Part shown: positions 48,489-60,439 of the stretch, in pieces
Position numbering within the stretch: the first letter of the stretch is position 1
Layout of the letters: each line of letters opens with the position of its first letter
Program-made: the position numbers and the translations under genes
Assembly (NCBI GenBank): GCA_018398575.1
Contig: JAGTXZ010000011.1
Span: 1,922,001-1,986,000 of the forward strand
Reading direction: 5' to 3'
Source of the DNA: Ampelomyces quisqualis
Taxonomy: Eukaryota > Ascomycota > Dothideomycetes > Pleosporales > Phaeosphaeriaceae
Length of the DNA stretch: 64,000 nt
The notes under the pieces: generated by a model
What the model was told of the DNA's origin: nothing
The model's database searches: none
Seen by the model: the letters and a program-made list of their open reading frames with translations, nothing else

Positions 48489-50255
48489 ATAGTACTACTT
48501 ATTCTTATAGTATTTAGAAGTAGAAAACTACTTGGATTTGAAACTAACGCATTAGATTTAGCAATTAGAATGTATGTAAAATAAGAATAAGATAAGAAAT
48601 AGTATCTAATAGCCTACTATTTACAAAACTTTATACTACTAGAAGAAAATTACAATATATACAATAAAGAACTACTTGCAATTGTAGTAGCACTTAAATA
48701 TTAGAAAATCTACGTAGAGAGTTGCTTAGATCTTATAATATACTTAGACTACAAAAACCTAATAACCTTTACTACTACTAAAGTACTTAATTAAAGATAA
48801 GTATAATAGTTATAGATGTTAGGATAGTATAAGTTTAAAATTGTCTATACACTTAAAAAAGATAATAGTAGAGTAAACGCTCTTAGCTAAAGATTAGATA
48901 TTGCTAGAACTAAAACTATTAACAGCTTAAGCATCCTTAAAACATAAGATAACAGATCTTTTAGACTAGTAAAATATATTAATAATCTAACTATAAAGAT
49001 TAGAATTAATGTTCTAGAAGAACTATAGAAATTAATTATATGTTAATACTATAATAACACAGTACACAGTTATTCTAGAGTAAGCTAAACTATAGAACTA
49101 ATTTAATAGAACTACTAGTTTAGAAACATAACAAATAAGATAAGCGCTTATATTAAGAAATGTGCAGACTATTAACGTAACAAATATAGTATACACGCAC
49201 CTTATAGAGAAATGCAGCTAATAGAGCTTCTAACTAAGCCTTAGACTAACATATTAATAGACTTTGTAACAGAACTACTACTGTTAAAAGACCTTGCTAC
49301 AAAATTAGCCTATAACGCTATTATAGTTATAGTAGATTGCTTTATAAAGTACGCTATAATACTACTCTTTTAATAAGACTATATAGCTATTTAGCTAGCA
49401 CACGTACTAAAGGATAGACTTATTAGATACTATAGTATACTAAAGTTAATTATTAGCAATTAAGACAAACTCTTTACGTTAAATTATTAGACTACCTTAA
49501 TAGCAGAAATTAGAACGCAACAGAAGCTATTAATAGCTTACTATTCTTAAACTAATAGCTAAACAAAAAGAATAAACAGAACTATAAAGACATATCTTAA
49601 GATATACAGTAACCTGTAACAGACAAATTAGGTCTTGCTATTACTAATAGTATAGTTAGCCTATAATAAGAAATTATCTAAAGCTATAAGCAAAATGCTA
49701 TACTTTGTAAACTACAGATAACACCTAAATCTTTTTACAAGAATATTACTTAGCCTAAAGGCTAAAGCTGCTATATAGATAGTAAAAGAAATAAAGAAAA
49801 CTTATATTAAAATAGAAGAACAAATACAATACACTTAGATACAAAGTATCTTATATATTAATAGAAAATAAAAAATAGCACCTTAGCTAAAAGAGAGGGA
49901 TAAAGTGTATCTCTACACTAAAAATCTACGCATAAAACAACTAAGCAAAGGACTTAACTACGTTAAAGTTAGACTATTTTTAATTTTAAAAAAGAACAGA
50001 CTAGTTACATATACACTTAAGCTTCTACTAGATGCAAAAATCTACTCTAGATTCTACGTAAGCCTACTAGAACTAGCTAACCCAAAAATACTATTACAGT
50101 AAACCTTTTGCTATAAACTTAAAGAAGAAAATAAATTTAAAGTTAAGAAAATAATAACATATAGAGATAACAACTATCAAAAAGAATATCTAGTTAAATA
50201 GTTAGAGTATAATAACTTAAGAAATATATAAGAACTAGAAACAAACCTTACAAAC
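48489..50255 (+). pseudogene. pol 3' part of C: RNase H, integrase, chromodomain
   Basis: RNase H resumes directly after B2. The integrase core lies at about 49150-49700. The open stretch 49905-50102 is the integrase C-terminal domain (VYLYTKNLRIKQLSK, VSLLEL) and is not a separate gene. The chromodomain at 50163-50255 reads KEYLVK-LEYNNLRNI-ELETNL, with stops where Trp is expected. Confidence 0.82.
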
Positions 50256-50695
50256 TACTGCTAACTTCTAACATAGTATAAGTAACAGGTTTATCTAAGT
50301 ATAAAGGCACAAAAGCCTTTTATACGTTATTAACTATACTATTTATAGAACTCTAAGTAAAAGGCAATAAAGCTATTTTACTAAAAGATAGTACAGCCTT
50401 CTAACGTTTAAGCTGTTAAATAGATGTTTTCTCTATAGAAATAGCTTCTACTGCCTAAGCAGCGTTTTTCTTTAACAAATACTATACCTCTTGCTTCTCT
50501 TGCTAAAGCGCATCTAGACACGCTTGCAAATAATTCTTTTCTGCCTTAATAACTAACTATTTATTTTTAGATATATAAATATTATAATCTTTTGCATTTA
50601 AGCAATTAGACTTACTACACCTTCTAAAACAAATATATACCTAATAAACATAATTAGCTAGTTAATAGTTGTAATAAGCTATAGGCATAACATCT
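50248..50695 (-). pseudogene. Antisense Cys-rich ORF of C
   Basis: Minus-strand frame between chromodomain and 3' LTR, ending at TAA 50248-50250. It contains RRCSKSNC with nearby Tyr codons that could be former Cys, then a Lys/Glu/Leu helical stretch. It ends LEVSSSL, matching LEVVSNL of the C' frame. The start cannot be fixed. It overlaps the end of pol by a few bases. Confidence 0.38.
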
Positions 50696-50808
50696 CTAAA
50701 GATATTAATAAAGAAAAAAAGTTTTAGTTAACGTTAAGTACTAGATTTAAAAGAAACTTTTAGTTTAATAAAGACTCTAAGAATAAAATCTAAGAAGAAA
50801 AAAGATAG

Positions 50809-51283
50809 TGTTACAACCTATTAGCTGCTAGGCCCTAGCCTAACTAAAGCGCTCTCTTCTAAGTAAAATTAACTAGAAAGTATACTCTGCACTGCACTAC
50901 TAATTAGTTACTAGACTAAGCTACTCTTTCTACTCTCTTGCTTAACATAGAGCTAACAGAGCAGAATACTTTCTCTACTCTTTCTAATCTTATAGAGTAC
51001 GCAGAGTACACAAAGTAAAGGTAGAACCTTTTTAGTATATAGAAACTATAATAAACCTTTATAGATTATTATATTTAACTTATGTTACAGACGCCTAAGT
51101 TAGTTATATTAAGCTATCTAGCTATTATTACTCTTTTTAGAAAGCCCTAGCCTTTACTATCTTAGTAATAATACTCTTTGTATCTAAAGTAACTTTGCAC
51201 CTATATGCAAAAACTAACCTTAGCTATACCTTTAGTCTATACTAGTATTCTTATTGTTTGCTACTAGACTAACAGCCTTAACA
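50809..51283 (+). repeat. C 3' LTR
   Basis: 475 bp, followed by the TSD CGTAG. Confidence 0.92.
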
Positions 51284-51288
51284 CGTAG

Positions 51289-54200
51289 CTTAGGCTTAAT
51301 TAATTATTAGCAAGAGGTTACTCTAGTTATCCTAGTAATAGAATACAAAGAGCCTTAATTGTTAATTAATATACTTGTTTATAATCTTAGTTTATCTATT
51401 AGTTTGTTTATAGTAGGCTATAGAAAGCTTAATTTATACGCCTAGAATCTTATAGAACTTAGACTAGAATTAGAACATAAACTAAAGGCTATAGTTAGAC
51501 ACTATGCTTTTAGGCGTATAGCTAAATTAGTATACCTATTAGATAAACAAGTAAGCTATTTCTTAAGCGTTAATTGTTTTATAGTAAGGAATAGAAATAG
51601 CTTACTTAGATAGACAATTAATAATAACTATAATTTAATTATAGCTATAACAATCTATTAGGAATGTTTTAAAATCTATACACAAATGCTACATAGGCCT
51701 ATTAGAAATTAGTAATAGATAGAAGAAACCTTAGGATTAGATCTATCTTAGATAGAATCTTTAATAAGATACGTAGTTTTGTATATAGCGTTTACATATA
51801 GCTTCTATACCTTTCTAATAATATTACTAGGCTAAGAGCTAATACATCTTTATAGCGCTTAGGTAAGCAGTAAATACCTAATTGTAAGCCTTTCTAATTA
51901 ATTAAGTATATAAGAAGAAATCTCTAGGTACATAAAGGTATATATAATACAGTAGTAGTCTTTTTTAGACATAATATAGCTATAGTAACGTAAGGCGTTC
52001 TTCCTTAAAGGAGTAGCAATTCTCTACTAGTAGGACTTTAATTAGTTCTAAAGAGTTAATGTTTAAGAAGGCACTAATAGAGTAAACTAAAATAGCAGAA
52101 ATAGCAGACTCTAGCTAGATACAAACGTAGTTTTAGGCTAGTTTAGAGTTAATTAAGTAGTTTAGTTATTTAGGTTCTAAAAGTATACAAGATCTATTAT
52201 TTTTCTAGGTAGCCTTAACCTTACTAACGTCTTGTTTCCTTTAGCTAAGAATATTAGCTCTCTTATTCTACTTGCTAGGCGTGTACTTAATGCAGAAATT
52301 AAAAGAGGTAATAACCTCTCCCTATTAGGCTTAACGTGTATTAAGACCCTTTGTAGTTATAAAGTATTCTAAGAAGTAATAGTCTAAATATACCTAGATT
52401 TAGCTCTGTATAGAAGTAAGCTTAGCTCTCTACTTCTTAAATGCTTTTAAGATAGCAAACAGTTCTTTATTATATATTTTCTAATTAAGTTTAGCTCTAA
52501 ATAGAGCGTAACTATAGAAGGCTACAGAATACTACTTGTTATTAGAGTGCCTTTAAGAGAGTACTCCTGCTATTACTCTATCTAACGCGTTAGTTTCTAA
52601 TTTTGTGTTATACTTAAGATAGAAATAAGATAGTATAGAAATAGCTAGAAGTAAGGCTTTAATCTAATTAAAAGCCTATTAGTAGTTAGTAGTCTATTTA
52701 AAAGAAGTAGTAGGACTCTAAAGCTTTATAATTAGTTTAGCTACACAAGAGAAATCTTTAATAAATTGTTAATAGAAACTAGTAAAACTAAGAAATAACT
52801 TAACACTAGTAACTATAGTAGGTTTAGCCTAGTTGCAGAGTGCTTCTACCTTGTTAGAGTTAACTTTAGTGCTCTAGTTTGTTAAAACATAACCTAGATA
52901 CTTAGTGCGTGTTATATAGAATTTACTCTTCTAAATATCTACTTAGAGTTTTGTAGTACGTAGGCGCTCTAGAACCTTTTAAACGTGTTTCTAATATAAA
53001 TTTATATCCTTAGAGTAGATTAGAATGTTATTAAGATACGCAATGCAGAAATTATTAGAATAATTAATTAGTATATTATTTATATAGCGCTAATACGTAG
53101 CTAGCCTATTACATAAGCTAAAAGAAAGTACCTTACACTTATAGGTACTGTAATAGGTCTAGAAAGTAGTATACTCTTTAGAGTTAGAATCTATACAAAT
53201 TTTGTTAAAGATAGCTCTAATATTAAACTTAGTAAAGATCTTAGCTTTAGAGGGGCGTAACAATAGCTTATTAATACAAGAGATTTAATAGACGTTCTTG
53301 CGCGTAAGAGCGTTAATCTTCTAGTAGTCTATATAGATGCGTATATCTCTATTTAGTTTGCGTACATAAAGAATAAGTAAAGTAAAAAGACTTTAGCTAG
53401 CCTTAATAAAACCTTTCTAAAGGTGTTTCTAGATGTAGGCCTTAGTAGCTTTAAGCTTCTTCTAATTCTACTTGTACAGAAGACTAAACGCATTTAGTAA
53501 TAGTTTTTTAGAAATAATCTTATAATTGTACAAATAATAAGAAAGCAATTAATTAGCTGCTAACTTACTAAATATATTCTAATACTAGAAGTAGCAGGCA
53601 GGTAATTACTTATCTAATTAGTATTAATTATCTGCGTTGTACTTAGAGGCAAGAATCCTGTTAATCTTATAGAGGCTAGTTGTAAAAAACTTGTTTTAGG
53701 GCTTTTTTATAATAAAGTAGAATATATTAGCAGAAATAAGAGTAATACAGGTAGTTAGAAAGAGTTTAGACTCTAAGTAGAGTTGCTTAGTTAGAGTATA
53801 AGGAATCTTTAAGAATTTTTAGGCTAATAGAAGCTTTAAGCATCTCTTAATACAGTAAATAAAAGAAGAAGAATAAGAGTAAAAACTATTTTAGATATAA
53901 TAGTCTTCTTTTTTCTATAGAGCGTTGCGTTGTTGCACATTAAGATAGATAGTAGCTAGTACTATAGCTTAATATAGAATAGTAGAAATAGAAGGTAAAG
54001 AATTATACAAACAAGAGTACTTAGATAGCTAAATAAACTGTAACCTATCTATGTCTAATTAAATCTTAAATTGTCTTAACTATTAGAGGCTAAGTATATA
54101 GTTCTGTAACCTAAGATTAAGAATAAGAAAGAAGTAGTTTAAAATCTTTTAGCTATTAATATTTAAGTGCAGTTAAATATATTAAGTAACTAAAGAAGTA

Positions 54201-56836
54201 ATCCAATCCTTAGAACTGTGTACCTAAACCTAAAAGAGAAGCTTCTAGATAGGTTAATATAAAGCTTTAAAAACAAATACAACAATTTATAAATTTAAAA
54301 ATAAGAAACTTTAGGCACTAGTGTTAACAAGAGTATTAAGGCGTAAGCTAATACCTTAGTTGTAAAGAAGCGTAGGTATAAGAAAATAGAAACTACAAAA
54401 TAAATAAGAAAGGTTAAGGTAGGCTAGATTGTAACAGCTTAGGCCTAAGAAGAAGGTTTCTCTTAGGCGCTTCTGTTTCCTATACAATACACTTCCTAGT
54501 TAGGTTGCTTTTAAGTATCTTTAAACTTATCTACTTCTATAGCTTTTATCTAACGTATACAAGGCTTTATACAATTACTAGCATAGTGTTCTAGTTTACT
54601 ACAATTGTAATAACTACTAGAGGTCTTTTGTTAATTAGGTTTAGAAGTCTTAGTAAGAAGATACACTATTATTAATTAATAGGCTAGCGCAGAATGTATT
54701 AGAGCGCTAGAGGTAGTAGTTTAATTTAGCTCTAAATTAGTTTATAGAGCCTACTTAATTAGTAATTTAGTAGTAGCTAGTAATATACTTAGGTTAAGAT
54801 TATTCTTTTACTCTATATTATAGGCAGTAAAGTATTCTACTATCTAATTAAATAAGTTCTTCTATTAGTGCCTAAATCCTAGGTTAGGAGCTTATAGTCC
54901 TAGCGTAATTTTTGTCTATAAGTAGTAAAACTACTTTAAAGAAGGTACTTGTCTCTTAACTACAGAACTTAGAAATCTAGCTTTAGATAAGAGAAATATT
55001 TCTTTCTTAGTTATTTGCATTTAATTAAAGGCTGCACAGCTTTTAGCTACCTTGTTACCTGTAATAAAGTAAGACTTAAGTAGCTTAATTATTTACTTAG
55101 CGTTCTAGAATTACTCTTAATTAGTATCTAATAGATATTAAGGCTTAAGATAGCCCTTAGCTAATCTTGTAGTGTAGCTCTACGTTAGAAAAATTTAACG
55201 TTGTTAGAGTTAGCAACATCTACAACACTATTAGAATAGTTAACCAGACAGTTCTTAACTGTACTTAACTGTCCCTAGAGTCTTCTATTTGTTCTAGCTA
55301 CCTATTTAGCTTAAAACGCTTAAACTGCTCTACCTGCTCTACTTGCCCTACCTGCCCTACCTGCGCTATTACGTTATTATTCTAAAAACCTAAAGTATAG
55401 AGCTTGATTTTCTCTTTAAAACGCACTTTTTAGATTTCTTATAGCTGCTCTTGTTGTTAAGATGCAAGGCAGTAAAGTTTGTAGATTTTAATGTTCTTTG
55501 CTAAGGCTTGTTTTCGCTAAAGCTCTAGCACTTTAATTAGATAATATATTATATTTTTTTTTTAAAATATAGTAACTAAACAGCTAATTTTACTTTAGAA
55601 CAATTCTATTCCTAACTATTATATAGTAGGCGCCTAGATCTATTGCATTAAACAAACTTAGAGTTTTTTTTTGAAAAAAAATTAAATATTATAACTTTAA
55701 GGCGCTATATCTCAATAACTAGAGCAGCTAGAAGAATCCTAAATAGTGCATTTTAAAGAGGGAATTCTGCTCTATATTTTGTATTTTTAGGTTACTTACC
55801 TAATTATAAAAATACAGTAATACAGTTACGTAAGTAAAATTAGCAACATTAGCAACACTAGCAACTCTATTAGATCTAGCAACTCTGTTAAGTTACTATT
55901 AGGTTGCTGTTAGGTTGCTAGCGACTAGAAGTAAGTAGAGCAACTTTAGCAAATTGTCTAGTAGATAGTATTGCTGTTAGGCTGCTGCAGGTCGCAGCAA
56001 TTAGGCTAATTAGATTAATCTTAAATTTTCTTAACGTATACTAGAGCTATGCGTTACCTTTTAGTCTAATAGTAATCTAAGTTAATTTTAAGTTAATCCT
56101 AGATAGAAGCCTGCTATTAGTAGAAGGTAGGATCTTTTTTATTACTAAGATTGTTAATATTAGGCGTTTTCTCTAATTGTTAAGATTAGCAGAAACTTTT
56201 ATAGTAATATAAGTGTTCTAATATAGAGCTGTTAGATAAACAGTAGGGTACTAAATTGTTCTAGAGTAATTTAGTAGTAGGTAGAAGCTTATCTAGTCCT
56301 ACTAAAGAAGTTAGTCCTTTCTTAAGAGAATTAATTTCTACTAACACTAATTTTAGTTCTTATTATAATTAATTATTTATTTATATAAGAGTTAGATTTA
56401 GTATAGCTCTAGGCTAAGCAGTGTTCTTAAATTTCTTAGTATCTAACTTTTTTACTTTAGCACTCTGTTGCTAGGTTGTAACAGTTAAAACAGAGTTTTC
56501 TTAGGATTTTCTAAGTGTTAGTGCAGGTGCAGATTTTAAGAGAGTTATTAGTGTTACCTCTAATACTTCTAGGTTGTTAATAGTCTCTAAGTCTCTATTC
56601 TAGCGCCTAACGCAACTATTACTAAAGTAATTCTAACTGTATGTTAATAGAAAGATCTGAACCTAAAGGCTTTAGCTATTAGAAGATCTAAGAGATCTTA
56701 ACTGTGTTTAATAGATTTAAGGTTACAAACAGATCTAATTTAGATAGAGTTCTAGACGTTTTAACGCAATCTTTTTAAAAGTAAATTGCAATATTATTTA
56801 AATGCTATTACTAGCAGGATAAAGTTTTTCTTGTAA
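51289..56836 (-). pseudogene. pol and gag of D
   Basis: Integrase core (about 51300-52000), RNase H (about 52000-52620), RT (about 52750-53500), protease, then gag (about 54400-56830) towards the 5' LTR. From 52614 it matches A1 (1-3352). The TIR element 55193-56036 interrupts gag. All frames carry TAG/TAA. Confidence 0.78.
55193..56036 (+). mobile_element. 844-bp TIR element copy 2 (complete)
   Basis: Begins CGTTAGAAAAATTTAA and ends TTAAATTTTCTTAACG, a 16-bp inverted repeat with one mismatch, between TA dinucleotides. The empty site is present in A1 near 2575. It encodes no protein. Both subterminal zones carry short repeats: CTGCTCTACCTGCTCTAC type at the left, GTTGCTGTTAGGTTGCTAG type at the right. 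TA target and TIRs suggest a Tc1/mariner-type non-autonomous element, though no transposase is seen. Confidence 0.82.
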
Positions 56837-57136
56837 TGTAACAACGCAGGTAGGTACAGCTATTAGAATTAAATTAGATACGTATTAGAGGTATATAGGA
56901 GTACGTATTGTATTAGAGATTCTAGATTAGCTATATACCTATAGGTCTTGTACAGAAGAATAAGAAAAACTTATCCTCTATCTAATACAATAGGCTTATT
57001 TTTATAGTTAAGGTAGTAACTAAGTTAGAGCTAATTTAGAGTACTTTTAGTGCTGCTTCTGCTATCTCTTACATAATCTGTTACTAAGCCTTTATAGAGT
57101 ATTAGATATAACATGTGTTTATATATACCTGTTACA
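56837..57136 (-). repeat. D right LTR (5' LTR)
   Basis: 300 bp, ends CTGTTACA, followed by the TSD CTACG. Confidence 0.92.
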
Positions 57137-57194
57137 CTACGCGCTTAATACGCTTAATACTAGACACTTAAACTAGTTCTAGAGTTACCTTTAG

Positions 57195-59121
57195 TATTAG
57201 AAAGACTATTAGTCTAGTAGTAAATAATAAGAATACTAGTATAGACTAGAAGAATAGCTAAGGTTAGTTTTTGCAGATAGGTATAGAGTTGCTTTAGATA
57301 CAAAAGGTATTATTACTAAGATAGTAAAGGCTAGGGTATTCCAAAAAGAGTAATAATAGTTAAATAGCTAGTTACTAACTTAAGCGTCTGTAACATAAGT
57401 TAAGTATAATAATCTATAAGAGTTTATTACAGTTTCTATATACTAAAGAAGTTCTGCCTTTACTTTGTATACTTTACGTACTTAATAAGATTAGAGAAAG
57501 CTAAACAAGTATTCTACTCTATTAGCTCTATATTAAGTAAGAGAGTACTAAAGAAATAACTACTAAGAGATAGGCCTAATAAGAATAAAATTACCTATTA
57601 TAACTATAATAAGGTTAGACACTATATATAAGACTATTACTCTAAGAATAAAGTTATATACTAGCTTAACGTATTAACTAACGCTTTAGAAAAAGATATT
57701 AAAGAATAGATTATAATTAATAATTAGCTTATTATCTAAACAACTAATCGACTACTAATAGTAGAAGATACCTCTACTATATTATCTAAGAACTAGGTCT
57801 TAACTAACGCTATATTATTCTATAATAAGAAATAAAACTATAATATTAAATAATTCTAATAGATAAGACTACTTCTACCTTAAATATAACAAAATATTTA
57901 CAACTAGTGTAACTTAACTAATTAAGTTAACTAGAAATATATAGAATAATATTACTAATTCTTATAAGTATATTATACTCTCTAGATAAACAAGTACTTT
58001 CTAAATATAAATATAGTTATAGAGAAGAAATAATTACTAGACTTAGGAAATAGAGTCTGTAGGATATAGAATTAACAATAGACTACAAGAGTCTATAATA
58101 CCTAGAAAGACTAAGAACTTATACTAAATAAGCTAGACATATACTCACTACTAGCTAGCTCTAAAATAGTACGCTAGAATATACTAGTTAGAGAACTATA
58201 TTAAGAGATAGACGTAAATAAACTATATAAGACGTACTATAACTTATATATAAAGTAGATATATTATACTAATAATAGGTAAGTATTAGTACTAAGCCTT
58301 ATACGTATAGAATTCTAGAATAGAAAGGCAAATATATTGCATTAAACTCTACTTACAGATAAATACCTATAGGATCCTTAAAATCTAAAAGATAGACTTC
58401 TATTATAGATAGTATATAATAGTAACTACTACCTAATACATAATAGTAGTAAAGTTAACTAATACTTTCTTAGTAAAAATAACCTTATAAGTACTAATAG
58501 TACAATTACTCTAAGAATACCTACGTAAATTACCTATATAACAAATAAAGTATAGAAAGTTTTTTTAATATATTAGAAAAAGAAAGTATATTTAATAGAA
58601 TACCTGTTAATAGTAGCTGTATAAACTATACCTAGTAGTTCTACCTATAACTAGAGTATAAGAAGTACTATAATAATAAAGAACCTAATAGATATAAAAA
58701 GAATAAGTCTTTTTTAGAGTTAACTCTAGACTCTAGAAAGAAACTTAGAGCTATAACGTAATTAACTTAGCTAAGCTTATAAAACTTATAGTTAGAGTTA
58801 ATAGAAAAAGAATAAAGGTGCTTCTAGATTTAGAATTATAAGTAAACTACATTTTAGGTAATACCCTATTAAGAGCTAGGCTCTAACCTTACTAGAAATA
58901 ATAGTTATATAAACTTTGTATTACAAATAAAAAGTAAATACCTAATAAGTTACCTATTAGATATAAGACTACTATAGAACTAAATATCTAAGGAACTAAA
59001 CAGAAAATATACCTAGATATCTTTAGATTAGCTACCTACAATAATATATTAGGACTTCTATAGTTTAGAAAGAATAGTTTATAAGTAAACTAGAAGAAGA
59101 GATATATCTCTCTAAGAAATT
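57195..59121 (+). mobile_element. Rearranged family C fragment
   Basis: A C-type LTR piece in minus orientation (about 57195-57547) is joined directly to C internal sequence in plus orientation (about 57548-59121, matching 38950-40520 including the gag knuckle region). A normal element cannot have this order, so an inversion or a template switch joined them. Cut on the right by TIR copy 3. Confidence 0.7.
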
Positions 59122-59925
59122 TATTAGGAAAACTTAATGTTATTAGAGTTAGCAATATCCGCAACACTGTTAGAATAGTTAACTAGACAGCTACTAGATA
59201 GTTCTTAACTATACTTAGCTATCTCTAGAGTCTCCTATTTATTCTAGCTACCTAATTAGCCTAGAACTATAAAACTACTCTACCTACTCTACTTGCATTA
59301 CCTACTCTACTTGCGCTATTACGTTATTATTCTAAAAGTTTTAAATAAAAAGCTTACTTTTCCCTTTAAAACGCACTATTTACTTTTTTTTATAGCTGCT
59401 CTAGTTGTTAAGATACATAGTAGTAAAGTTTGTAGATTTTAATATTCTTTGCTAAGGCTTGTTTTTGCTAAAGCTCTAGCACTTTAATTAGATAATATAT
59501 AATATTTCTTTTTAAAGAAATAGTAACTAAACAGCTAGTTTTACCTTAGAATATTTTTATTAATTATTATTATATAGCAGGCGCCTAGATCTAGTATATT
59601 AAACGTACTTAGAGTTTTTCTTAAAGATAAAATTAAACATTATAACTTTAAGGCGCTATATCATAATAACTAGAGTAGCTAAAAAAATTCTAAATGGTAT
59701 ATTTTAAAGAGGGAATTTTACTCTATATTTTGCATTTCTAGGTTACTAACGTAATTATCAGAATACAGCAATATAGTTACGTAAGTAAAATTAGTAACTC
59801 TATTAGATTTAGTAACTCTATTAGGTTACTAATAGGTTACTAGCAACTAGAAGTAAGTAGGGTAACTTTAGTAAATTGTCTAGTAGACAGTATTACTATT
59901 AGACTACTCCAGGTCGTAGCAATAA
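59122..59925 (+). mobile_element. 844-bp TIR element copy 3, right end lost
   Basis: Same orientation as copy 2, with a RIPped left TIR. Similarity stops near 59925, before the right TIR. It lies in the C fragment. Confidence 0.7.
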
Positions 59926-60439
59926 GCTAGAAAATAGAGTTTAAAGTATACTACTATAGGTATAGGTTAGGTATAGTTATATAAGCTATAGGTAGAAGTA
60001 AGAGTTAGGTTGTACGTGCTATATAGGTAGAGTTAGGTTAAGTTATATAGACTAGAGGTTAGAGCTAGGTTACTATTAGGTAGAGTTAGGTTAGACTATA
60101 GTTAGGTTATTTAGTTCTTTTAGAATTAGCGTAGAGCTTAGTTTATTACATTAGTTTATTATAGTTAGAGCTTATATAAAGAGTTATAGATAGGTATGTC
60201 TAGAGTGCTAGTATATAAATTAAAAATGTATTATTATAGCTATTTATTACGCTAACTAACTATAGTAGCGTAAAGGCCTTCTTTTCTTACGCAAAGAGCA
60301 ATTGCAATATAAGAGTAGCTATATCTTATTATTCTATAAGCTGTTTAAGAATACTATACTCTCTAATCCTTTAGTAGACTTAGGGTTAGAGGCTATAAGA
60401 AGAAGTATATTGTTACACTTATCTTTTAGAGCACTAGGC
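59926..60439. other. AT-rich DNA with degenerate GTTAGGTTA repeats
   Basis: From about 59955 to 60110 a motif around AGAGTTAGGTTA recurs with irregular spacing; a 16-mer AGGTAGAGTTAGGTTA occurs twice. There is no gene and no regular period. Nothing else is recognised. Confidence 0.45.

Larger units (their letters stand above)
37652..51283 (+). mobile_element. Family C chromovirus, containing B2
   Basis: LTRs 37652-38126 and 50809-51283 (475 bp each) are flanked by the TSD CGTAG (37647-37651 and 51284-51288). It is inserted in D. The gag-pol frame on the plus strand is split by B2 (41640-48483). A purine-rich tract (AAGAAGAAAAAAGAT) precedes the 3' LTR. Element length without B2 is about 6.8 kb. 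Confidence 0.92.
35530..57136 (-). mobile_element. Family A chromovirus D, containing C, B2 and a TIR element
   Basis: LTRs 35530-35829 and 56837-57136 (300 bp each) are flanked by the TSD CTACG (35525-35529 and 57137-57141). gag-pol is on the minus strand. The body occupies 35830-37651 and 51289-56836. C (37652-51283) and an 844-bp TIR element (55193-56036) are inserted into it. RT reads Tyr-Leu-Asn-Asn at 53027-53038 (minus); the CCHC knuckle is at 54571-54612 (minus), three ligands kept. Confidence 0.92.

Noticed and set aside
59955..60110. Telomeric repeat
   Set aside because: The motif is irregular and not a TTAGGG array, and it is flanked by transposons on both sides.
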